Of a DNA stretch of 64,000 bases, positions 44,396 to 51,648 are shown piece by piece. The notes below the pieces were generated by a model. That model did no database searches. It worked only from the letters and a program-made list of their open reading frames with translations, and was not told the DNA's origin. Location: positions 186,001 through 250,000 of the forward strand of contig NZ_QJRJ01000081.1 of the NCBI RefSeq assembly GCF_003254625.1. Direction: 5' to 3'. How positions within the stretch are numbered: the stretch's first letter is position 1; each line of letters begins with the position of its first letter. The DNA is from Flavobacterium ginsenosidimutans (GTDB lineage Bacteria > Bacteroidota > Bacteroidia > Flavobacteriales > Flavobacteriaceae). Position numbers and translations under genes: made by a program.

Positions 44396-45058
44396 TTAAC
44401 CTCTAATAGCTTCAATCAAATCCAAAACCCTTTTGGTTTCTTTTTCGATTGTATCGTAAGCGCCATATTCCATTACTTCTTTGCTAATTAATTTGCTTCC
44501 CATTCCCACAGCAGAAACACCAGCGTTAAACCAAGTTTGAATACTTTCTCGTGTTGTATCAACGCCGCCTGTTGGCATAAAAATTAGGTTTGGAAAAACA
44601 TCTTTAATTCCGCTCATAAAATCTGGTCCTAAAATATTTCCAGGGAAAAGTTTAATGAATTTTACTCCAGCATTTTCAGCCGCAATAATTTCAGTTGGAG
44701 TCATACAGCCTGGAGTGTACAAAACTTCTTTCGAAATTAAGAACGAAGCAATTTCAGGAACAAATCCAGGGCTTATAAAAAAGTCAGCTCCAGTTAAATA
44801 ATACGTTTCTGCTTGCGCTAAATTTTTGATGGTTCCGATTCCTAAAAGCATTCCTGGCATTTCAGCGTTTCTTACTTTAACCATTTTTTTGAAATTAGAA
44901 AGCGCTTCTGGACCGCGGCTTGTATATTCTACTGCTCTAATTCCCGCGTTATAAAGTGTTCTTAAAATCGTGATGCTTTTGCTTTCGTCTGCATTAAAAT
45001 ACAATGGAAGCATTCCTTGTTTGACAATGACATCAATCGAATTCTGAATAGTTCTCAT
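44396..45058 (-). CDS. eda: 2-keto-3-deoxy-6-phosphogluconate (KDPG/KHG) aldolase
   Basis: Class I aldolase that splits KDPG into pyruvate and glyceraldehyde-3-phosphate. The general-base Glu lies in AGIRAVEYTSRG and the Schiff-base lysine in KFIKLFPGN (Lys136); the phosphate loop is PTGGVDTT. 220 residues fits. KDG must first be phosphorylated by KdgK, which is not found in this window. Followed by the SDR gene with 22 bp between. Confidence 0.94.
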   Translation of the reverse strand: MRTIQNSIDVIVKQGMLPLYFNADESKSITILRTLYNAGIRAVEYTSRGPEALSNFKKMVKVRNAEMPGMLLGIGTIKNLAQAETYYLTGADFFISPGFVPEIASFLISKEVLYTPGCMTPTEIIAAENAGVKFIKLFPGNILGPDFMSGIKDVFPNLIFMPTGGVDTTRESIQTWFNAGVSAVGMGSKLISKEVMEYGAYDTIEKETKRVLDLIEAIRG

Positions 45059-45061
45059 AAC

Positions 45062-45511
45062 TTATATTTTTACTTTAATAACGATCTTTTTCAGTGTTCC
45101 TTCACCAATCATTGCGGTATGAACATCTTCTGGAAACAGAATTGCAAATTGTTTTTCCTGCATTTCAAAAAAAGTATCTGGTGCATCATGAAAGAAACGA
45201 ACGTCTCTTTCATCGCTATAATCGCCATTTGGATTTACACATTTTTCTCTCGGTTTCCATGCAAAAGTTTCAGGTCCTTTAATCGAAATTTGAATGTCGA
45301 TGTTTTTATCATGACATTCGAATCCTTTTACAGCTTCTTCTTTTGTATTTCCTTGTCCGACAATTACAATTAGTTTTAAACCTTCGCCAATTTCAAAAGC
45401 GCCTTCTTCTAGATTAGCAATGTCATTTTGATTTACATAATCAAAAGCTTTTTTGAAATTTGGATGCAAACCATAGTATTTTGGTGCATTTTGTAATGAG
45501 TCTAGTATCAT
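45062..45511 (-). CDS. YhcH/YjgK/YiaL (DUF386) family protein
   Basis: Small cupin-type sugar protein, 149 residues. Family motifs: GLHPNFKKAFDYV, GLKLIVIVGQGNTKEEA, HDKNIDIQISIKGPE, and FAILFPEDVHTAMIGEG with metal-binding acid and His. Family members act on or near the anomeric form or ring-opening of sugars and sialic or uronic acids; here it may handle unsaturated or saturated uronate, a job like that of KdgF. First gene of the catabolic operon, 3 bp before eda, with a well-formed promoter and palindrome upstream. Confidence 0.88.
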   Translation of the reverse strand: MILDSLQNAPKYYGLHPNFKKAFDYVNQNDIANLEEGAFEIGEGLKLIVIVGQGNTKEEAVKGFECHDKNIDIQISIKGPETFAWKPREKCVNPNGDYSDERDVRFFHDAPDTFFEMQEKQFAILFPEDVHTAMIGEGTLKKIVIKVKI

Positions 45512-45549
45512 TTTAATTGGTTATTATTTTTATTTTTTGATGTTATGTG

Positions 45550-45557
45550 TATATTTG
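45550..45557 (+). promoter_or_regulatory. Candidate -7 box for the LacI-type regulator gene
   Basis: TATATTTG matches TAnnTTTG and directly abuts the palindrome at 45558. No TTG at standard spacing, so the promoter may be weak or need another factor. The leader would be about 110 nt. Confidence 0.5.
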
Positions 45558-45571
45558 CGTGTGCGTACACG
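45558..45571. promoter_or_regulatory. Palindromic operator candidate with central CpG (LacI-type)
   Basis: CGTGTGCGTACACG: 5-bp arms CGTGT and ACACG, 6 of 7 pairs symmetric, even length with CG at the centre, as in LacI/GalR operators. It lies between the two divergent promoters, touching the plus-strand -7 box and overlapping or just following the minus-strand start site. Confidence 0.65.
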
Positions 45572-45579
45572 GTATTTTA

Positions 45580-45609
45580 CAAATGTATGCAAAAAGTGAT
45601 GTAAAACAA
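45580..45609 (-). promoter_or_regulatory. Bacteroidota-type promoter of the YhcH-eda-SDR-uxuA operon
   Basis: On the minus strand: TTG (45609-45607), a 19-nt spacer, TACATTTG (45587-45580). Predicted start near 45574, right beside the palindrome, with a leader of about 62 nt. Confidence 0.7.
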
Positions 45610-45677
45610 CTTATTTTTAGTAAAATAAATTAAATTTACCCGACTGCTTTTATTTTTTTAACTTAAAAAGAATCAAT

Positions 45678-46703
45678 ATCATAACAATAAAAAAAATTGC
45701 CGAACTAGCTAATATTTCTGCCGGAACTGTCGACAGGATTATACACAAACGCGGACAAGTAGCGCAGGAAACCGTTGATAAAGTGAATGCGATAATTGAA
45801 GAGTTTGGTTATACCCGAAATATTCTGGCAAGTAATCTGGCTTTGAACAAAAAATTTCATTTTGCGGTTTTCCTTCCAAAATCTGAAACTTTGGAATATT
45901 GGAAAAGTCAGACGGACGGAATCGAAAAAGCAGCTTTAGAATTCAGTAAATTTGGGATTGTATTGGATTATTTTTTCTATGATTATAATTGGGCATCGTT
46001 TAAAGAATCTGCGCAAAAAGTATTGGAATTTGATTGCGACGGTTTATTGTTTGCACCAATTTTTTACGAAGATTCTGTTCAGTTTTTAAAGGAATATGAA
46101 AAAAAGAATATTCCGATTGTAATGGTCGATTCGAATATTTCTGAAGAAAATGAGCATGCTTATGTTGGGCAAGATGCTTTTCAGAGCGGATATTTGGCTG
46201 GGAGATTAATTAGTTTTGCTGTAAAAAATGAGCGACAAGTTTTAATTTTTAAGATTACTAGAGAAATCGAAAGCACTTCTGTGTATCAGCAACGTATAAA
46301 AGGTTTCTATTCGTATTTTCAAGATCACGATGAATTGACCAATTTTAAATTTTCTGAATTTGCTTTAAAAGATTCTGGAATCGATCAATTGAGTTTGGAA
46401 ATGTTTTCTGGCGTAAACAGCGTTTTTGTACCCAATTCCCGAGCGTATATTGTTGCCGAATTTTTAGAAAAAAACAATATAAAAGGCGTTCGAATTATTG
46501 GTTTTGATTTGTTGAAAGAAAATATTGAATACTTAAATAAAGGCATAATCGATTTTTTAATAAATCAAAGACCGGAAGAGCAAGGTTATTTGGGAATCAA
46601 TTATTTGTATAAGAAATTGGTTCTACAGGAAGAGACTGAACGAACGCATTATATTCCGTTGGAGATTATTTTGAAGGAGAATTATTTTCCTGTTAGGAAG
46701 TGA
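45678..46703 (+). CDS. LacI/GalR family transcriptional regulator with no ATG, GTG or TTG before its HTH
   Basis: Repressor-type regulator. The first conventional start in frame is the GTG at 45783, but that cuts off the DNA-binding domain. Upstream the same frame, open from 45624, encodes ITIKKIAELANISAGTVD and RIIHKRGQVAQETVDKV, a clear LacI HTH. No ATG, GTG or TTG exists between 45624 and 45782, so translation must begin at a rare codon (ATC 45672, ATC 45678 or ATA 45681; 45678 is used here) or the gene is damaged. An 8-A run at 45689-45696 is a possible error or slippage site, but neither other frame offers a start. The rest is a periplasmic-binding-protein-like effector domain (FAVFLPKSETLEYW, YVGQDAFQSGYLAGRLI, RIIGFDLLKENIEYL). 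Divergent from the uronate catabolic operon, its likely target. Confidence 0.85.
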   Translation: MITIKKIAELANISAGTVDRIIHKRGQVAQETVDKVNAIIEEFGYTRNILASNLALNKKFHFAVFLPKSETLEYWKSQTDGIEKAALEFSKFGIVLDYFFYDYNWASFKESAQKVLEFDCDGLLFAPIFYEDSVQFLKEYEKKNIPIVMVDSNISEENEHAYVGQDAFQSGYLAGRLISFAVKNERQVLIFKITREIESTSVYQQRIKGFYSYFQDHDELTNFKFSEFALKDSGIDQLSLEMFSGVNSVFVPNSRAYIVAEFLEKNNIKGVRIIGFDLLKENIEYLNKGIIDFLINQRPEEQGYLGINYLYKKLVLQEETERTHYIPLEIILKENYFPVRK

Positions 46704-46720
46704 TTTTTTTATAGTTTTTT

Positions 46721-46819
46721 TGTCATCCTGACGAAGGAAGGATCGCACAAGTAGCTCTACACAGAATGTCAAAAAACTTTGCCGATTTCGTGTGTGATCC
46801 TTCCTTCGTCAGGATGACA
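46721..46819. repeat. ~100-bp inverted-repeat element, copy D
   Basis: 28-bp arms at 46721-46748 and 46792-46819, pairing at 27 of 28 positions (one G:T), loop about 43 nt. Sits between convergent genes, 17 bp after the LacI stop and 8 bp before the DUF4861 stop, where it could serve as terminator. Confidence 0.9.
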
Positions 46820-46827
46820 AGATTGTG

Positions 46828-47997
46828 TTATTTTTTCAATTTCACAATCAAAGGATTATTAATCTTGTCAGCAAAAGAACTCAAATACTTTTCCCATTCT
46901 TGTTTAGTTTGAAACGGACTTCCTTTTTTCCATCCAAAGCCAACATAATAGATAGCTTTATTGTTCTTAACGGCAATATTTCCGTATAGATTACTTAGAT
47001 CTTTTTCATCTGTTACATGATTGTCAAAACTGATTAAATTGCCTTTTGGAACAACCAGTCCCGTGCCAATTTCAGAATCGTCGATTGGCTCCCAATAACT
47101 TAACCAGCCTTCTTTTAAATTCGTTCCGATTGTTCCTTTTTTATCATGAAGTGTTAATCCAGCAGCAATTTGTTTTGTTCCAGTAATACTGATTTCGAAG
47201 CGCGAAAGCTGACTTCCGTAGTCTAAACTGATTAATTTTGATTCGGTTATTTTATTGCCTTTTGCATCCCAATCGGCATAAGTTAGAATAAAACTCGTTC
47301 TGATTGGACCCGTTGTAATGGTTTTCCAACTGATGAAATTTTTAGAGAAATAATATTTTCCATCAACATTTACAGCAATTCCGCCCACACCGCGGCTGTC
47401 ACCTACGTGAAAGTTATCCAAACCTTCGCCAGTATCTTTATGATACGTTCCAGTTCCGTTTGCGGCTTTTTCATACCATTTATTAATTATTGGATAATCG
47501 ACTCTTTTTAGCCACGCATCGATTCCGCTAGTTAATGTTCCGCCCGCGATATTATCCTCAACCATTTTTTGTGCTACAGGCCCGTAAGTTCTAAAAGCTA
47601 CTTTATTGTTTTCCCAAGCATAATCGTCTGTACGTTCTGGAACAAAACGAGAATAGCAACTAACAACTTTTGAAGCCGAAGGATTTGTTCCCATTAAAAC
47701 TTCAAAATCCTGTTTTGATGAAGCTTTAATTTTTGGCTGAAATAAAAGCAAATCTGCAATTCCGTCACCGTCATTATCTACCGTTTGGGTTCCTAAGAAA
47801 GAGTTACTGTTGAGATCTTTTACAACATAATTTTCAAGTTTTGAATCCGCATTTAATCCAAGTGATTTTTTAGTCAATTCGATAGTTTCAAACTCTCGGT
47901 CAACTTTTAAATTGTTGGTAATTGTAATGATTTTATTCTGAGAAAAAGCAGCAAAATTGGCTGTCAGAAAGGTTATGATAAAAAGATGTTTTTTCAA
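46828..47997 (-). CDS. Secreted DUF4861-like protein
   Basis: Exported protein of 389 residues, with signal peptide ending FAAFSQ. Features I associate with DUF4861: an N-terminal sandwich (KIITITNNLKVDREFETIEL), the PERTDDYAWENNKVAFRTYGP segment shown as DDYAWENNKVAFRTYGP, a central GTYHKDTGEGLDNFHVGDSR region with DNFHVG, and DYGSQLSRFEISI. Such proteins recur in PULs for uronic-acid glycans, and it lies at the end of the uronate locus, so a part in breakdown of that glycan is likely, but the activity is not known to me. Monocistronic, convergent with the LacI gene. No good promoter was seen upstream. Confidence 0.75.
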   Translation of the reverse strand: MKKHLFIITFLTANFAAFSQNKIITITNNLKVDREFETIELTKKSLGLNADSKLENYVVKDLNSNSFLGTQTVDNDGDGIADLLLFQPKIKASSKQDFEVLMGTNPSASKVVSCYSRFVPERTDDYAWENNKVAFRTYGPVAQKMVEDNIAGGTLTSGIDAWLKRVDYPIINKWYEKAANGTGTYHKDTGEGLDNFHVGDSRGVGGIAVNVDGKYYFSKNFISWKTITTGPIRTSFILTYADWDAKGNKITESKLISLDYGSQLSRFEISITGTKQIAAGLTLHDKKGTIGTNLKEGWLSYWEPIDDSEIGTGLVVPKGNLISFDNHVTDEKDLSNLYGNIAVKNNKAIYYVGFGWKKGSPFQTKQEWEKYLSSFADKINNPLIVKLKK

Positions 47998-48206
47998 AAT
48001 TCGTTGGTTTTATACATTTTAAAAAATAGGTTTGATAGGAATATAAAAGTACAAATCAAAACGGAATTGAAAATACAGAATAGGTGTAATTCTGTACAGA
48101 ATGCTGAAAATGAGAAAACAAGATTTAGATTTTTGAATTGATTTATTTTACTAAAAAAAATATTCCGTTAGTAATATCTGGTCGGTTGAGAAAACGTATT
48201 TGCATA

Positions 48207-48223
48207 GTGTCCTGTAGGGACAC
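48207..48223. repeat. GTGTCC hairpin repeat
   Basis: GTGTCC, 5-nt loop TGTAG, GGACAC; flanks ATA and TAT extend the symmetry loosely. Resembles small dispersed palindromes of flavobacteria. Confidence 0.6.
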
Positions 48224-48314
48224 CTATTTTGCGGAATGAATGGTATGTGCGTAATCAAATTTTCTAATCGGCATATTTTCTAATTATCAAATTCTCTTAT
48301 TAAAACGCGATTTA

Positions 48315-48343
48315 TTGCATTAAAATAAAATTTTATATATTTG
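48315..48343 (+). promoter_or_regulatory. Promoter of the propeller/LuxR regulator gene
   Basis: TTG (48315-48317), an 18-nt spacer, TATATTTG (48336-48343). Predicted start near 48350, leader about 150 nt. Confidence 0.65.
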
Positions 48344-48502
48344 AGTTTCGACATTCTCTTTTTTGCTTTAATAATAATGAATAATTGTTATTGATACATT
48401 TAAAAAAAGAATGTTTTTTGTCTAGAAAATGACTTTTCCCAAAGAAGCATTTTCCAGATTGTGATTTTAAAATCACAAAACTAACCTACAGACGCAAACA
48501 GA

Positions 48503-51430
48503 ATGATGAAATTTAAAATTAGAATTTTACTTTTATTCCTATTATTTTCTCCAATTATCAATTCTCAAATCAAAAAGATTGGAGTTCCTTTTATAGTCAA
48601 TTACAGTCCGAAAGCTTATAAAGCGGCATCAGAGAATTGGGATGTTTTGCAAGATTCTAAAGGCATGATGTTTTTTGCCAATCATTTTGGAATTATGCAA
48701 TTTGATGGTGTGCGCTGGGGAATTGTGACGCAACCAGAAAACCGAAGCATGGTGCGCTCTATGACAATTGATAAAAACGATAAAATGTTCGTTGGCGCGC
48801 AAGGTGATTTCGGGTTTGTGATTCAGCTTCCAAATGGGCAATATCAATATACTTCTTTAGTAAAACTGCTTCCTAAATCGGCTCGAAATTTTGGAGATGT
48901 ACTTCATACGGTCATTCGAAATAATGAAGTCATTTTTTTCTCTTATGAAAGGATTTTTATTTATAAAAACAATTCAATCACAGTCATAGATGCTAAAACT
49001 TCTTTTGATGATTTTTTCGAAGTAGGGAAAGAGATTTATGTTTCAGACAATGAAAAAGGATTGTTAAAGCTAAAAGATAACGCATTAATTCCTGTAGAAA
49101 ATAGTCAGAAGTTTGTTGGATTGCAGGTTAGAAAGATTTTTCAAACCCAAAACGGACTTTTACTATTAACTCAAAAAAAGGGTCTTTTTACTTTCAATGA
49201 AAATCAAATAAAGCCTTTTATAACGGAAGTTGATTATTTATTAAAGCAAAGTCAGATTTCAGCAGGAATTGAACTTTCAGACGGTTATTTCGGAATTGGA
49301 ACCCGTCAATCTGGGTTGATAGTTATAGATGGTTCAGGGCATTTGATTCAACACATCGATAAACAAATGGGACTTCAGAATGAATATGTAACCAATTTTA
49401 AAATTGATAAAGAAGGAAATCTGTGGGTGACACTTAAAGGCGGAATTTCGTTAATTCAGATTTCGTCTCCTTTGTCAAAAATCATTGACGGCACTAATTC
49501 TGAAACCAAAATTTATTGCAGTCAGATTTACCAAAATAAATTATATATCGGTACCGACAACGGTTTGTTTTGGCTGAATTGGGAAGCTTATAAAAGCGGA
49601 AAAAGAGAAAACGTGACCTTTCAGCATGTTTCTGGAATGTCTGAAAATGTTTGGAATGTTGGTGTTTTCGGTAATTCGTTATTGGCTTTTGAAAAAAACG
49701 GAATATTTGAAATCAATGGAAATTCCGCGAAAGCGTTAGCCAAAATTGATGGCGCTTGGCAGGGAATTCTAGTTCCCAATCATGCTGATTTATTGCTTGT
49801 TGGCGGTTATACCGGATTGTATCTTTTGAAAAAAACAAATGGTTCTTGGGTTTTTCAACATCGAATAAAAGGTTTTGAGGAAAGCAGCAGAATTATGGAA
49901 ACCGATAAACAAGGAAACATTTGGATTGCACACGGATATAAAGGAATTTACAAGATTAAATTCAATGCAGCATTTGATTCGGTTACCGATATTCAGTTTT
50001 ATAATGATAAAAATGGTTTTCCATCGAGCTTGTTTTTGAACACTTTTAAAGTCGATAATCAGATTTTGTTTGGAACAACAAAAGGCGTTTACAGACAAGA
50101 TGTATCTTCAAAAAAGATGATTCCAGATCCTGTTTTCAAGAAATATCTCGGATTAGAAAATCATATCCGATTATTAAAACCAGACAATCAGGACAATATT
50201 TGGTATGTTTCTGGCGAAAACACAGGAAAAATGAACAAGCAGAAAAATGGAAGTTTTAAAGTGGAAGAACTTCCTTTTCGAAAACTTCGCTATTTATATG
50301 TTCCTGGTTTCGAAAATATTCAAACCACAAAAAGTGGCGATGTTTTCTTTGGAACACAAGAAGGTTTGATTCATTACAGCGCTATTAAAAATAAGAAATA
50401 TCAAACGAAATATAAAGCAGTTATTTCAGAAGTAAAATGTATTTTCCCTAAAGATAGTTTGCTGTTTTCTAGCCGTTATGATGTTCTTCCGAATAAAACA
50501 GGATCAGTAAGCGATAAATTTTCGACTGTTTTGTCTCATTCTAATAATGCTCTTCATTTTTCTTTTGCATCCCTTTGTTTTGATGATGCCGATGCCACAA
50601 AATATGAATATTGGCTAGAAGGTTTTGAACCAACATGGTCAGATTATAGTCTTCAAACAGAAAAAGAATATACCAATTTGCCTGAAAACGAATATATTTT
50701 TCACGTAAGAGCAAAAAATATGTATGATGTAGTTAGTGAAGAGGCCGTTTTTCGATTTGAAGTTTTACCGCCTTGGTATAGAACTACTTGGGCTTATATT
50801 TTGTATTTGATGCTTTTTGGAGTTTTAATTTATACCATTATTAAATATCAAAAAGGAGTTGCAGAACGTGAGCGAGAGCAGTTAATTCTCAATCAGGAGA
50901 AAGAATTGCTTCGAAATCGTGCGGAACTAAATGAGCAGAAATTGGCTTTAGAACAAGAAAATATGGCGATTGTGCGTGAAAATCTTCAAACTACAATTAA
51001 CCTCAAAAATGCTAAAGTGGCTTCGAATACCGTCAATTTGATTCATTTGAATGAAATTTTGCTTTCGATAAAAGAATTGATTGGTCAGATTGATAAGAAA
51101 AACGATCCAAATGTAAACTTCAGTCTTCTGATGAAAATCAATAAATTAATCGACCACGAATTGCAGGGAGACAAGCATTGGAATGAATTTGAAGAAATTT
51201 TCAATCAATTGCATGATAATTTTATGCAACGATTAAAATCAAGTTATCCAGAATTGACTCCACGCGATATGCGATTGTGTGCTTATTTGCGAATGAACTT
51301 CAATACAAAGGAAATTGCACCGCTTTTAGGAATTTCTGTTCGAGGTGTTGAAGATACTAGATACCGTATTCGTAAAAAATTGCAGCTTCCATCAGATACA
51401 AACATCACCGAATTTATTCTCAATTTTTAG
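48503..51430 (+). CDS. Membrane-spanning propeller/Y_Y_Y sensor with LuxR-type HTH, no kinase
   Basis: Predicted one-protein regulator linking periplasmic sensing to DNA binding without phosphotransfer. Signal peptide or N-terminal anchor ending PIINSQ (22), propeller-like region about 30-690 with Reg_prop-type motifs (GIMQFDGVRW, LWVTLKGGISL, IWIAHGYKGIYKI), Y_Y_Y domain about 700-755 (YEYWLEGFEPTWSDYS), membrane segment at about 762-781 (WAYILYLMLFGVLIYTIIKY), coiled coil about 790-850 rich in E, Q and K, then C-terminal HTH about 914-975 (LTPRDMRLCAYL, FNTKEIAPLLGISVRGVEDTR). No HisKA, HATPase or receiver motifs are present. It precedes the GH16-GH64-GH18 genes on the same strand, so it is likely their regulator. 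Confidence 0.88.
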   Translation: MMKFKIRILLLFLLFSPIINSQIKKIGVPFIVNYSPKAYKAASENWDVLQDSKGMMFFANHFGIMQFDGVRWGIVTQPENRSMVRSMTIDKNDKMFVGAQGDFGFVIQLPNGQYQYTSLVKLLPKSARNFGDVLHTVIRNNEVIFFSYERIFIYKNNSITVIDAKTSFDDFFEVGKEIYVSDNEKGLLKLKDNALIPVENSQKFVGLQVRKIFQTQNGLLLLTQKKGLFTFNENQIKPFITEVDYLLKQSQISAGIELSDGYFGIGTRQSGLIVIDGSGHLIQHIDKQMGLQNEYVTNFKIDKEGNLWVTLKGGISLIQISSPLSKIIDGTNSETKIYCSQIYQNKLYIGTDNGLFWLNWEAYKSGKRENVTFQHVSGMSENVWNVGVFGNSLLAFEKNGIFEINGNSAKALAKIDGAWQGILVPNHADLLLVGGYTGLYLLKKTNGSWVFQHRIKGFEESSRIMETDKQGNIWIAHGYKGIYKIKFNAAFDSVTDIQFYNDKNGFPSSLFLNTFKVDNQILFGTTKGVYRQDVSSKKMIPDPVFKKYLGLENHIRLLKPDNQDNIWYVSGENTGKMNKQKNGSFKVEELPFRKLRYLYVPGFENIQTTKSGDVFFGTQEGLIHYSAIKNKKYQTKYKAVISEVKCIFPKDSLLFSSRYDVLPNKTGSVSDKFSTVLSHSNNALHFSFASLCFDDADATKYEYWLEGFEPTWSDYSLQTEKEYTNLPENEYIFHVRAKNMYDVVSEEAVFRFEVLPPWYRTTWAYILYLMLFGVLIYTIIKYQKGVAEREREQLILNQEKELLRNRAELNEQKLALEQENMAIVRENLQTTINLKNAKVASNTVNLIHLNEILLSIKELIGQIDKKNDPNVNFSLLMKINKLIDHELQGDKHWNEFEEIFNQLHDNFMQRLKSSYPELTPRDMRLCAYLRMNFNTKEIAPLLGISVRGVEDTRYRIRKKLQLPSDTNITEFILNF

Positions 51431-51648
51431 TTTTTCTCTTGTAAATGAAATCCTAAGTAGTTTTACGGTTTTTATGGGCTATTTATTACATTTTTTTAAT
51501 AGTACCGTAGTCAAACCGTACTCAAAAATGTAAGTCTTGCCTGATTTTTTAGTTAATATTGCGCTGTTATTGTCGGAAAATACGATCTATTTTTATAAAG
51601 TAGCATTGATTGAAGGAATAGCATTTACTAACTAAAACCTATTTAAAA

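Larger units (their letters stand above)
47998..48502. other. 505-bp intergenic stretch
   Basis: Divergent region between the DUF4861 gene and the propeller/LuxR regulator. It holds a hairpin repeat (48207-48223) and a good plus-strand promoter (48315-48343). No coding sequence is supported in the remainder, which is AT-rich. Confidence 0.7.

Noticed and set aside
44374..44415. N-terminal extension of the SDR reductase
   Set aside because: Would overlap the end of eda; MDSIFNLKGK at 44373 is the typical family start.
45783..45785. GTG as start of the LacI-type regulator
   Set aside because: It removes the DNA-binding HTH, which is intact in the same frame upstream.
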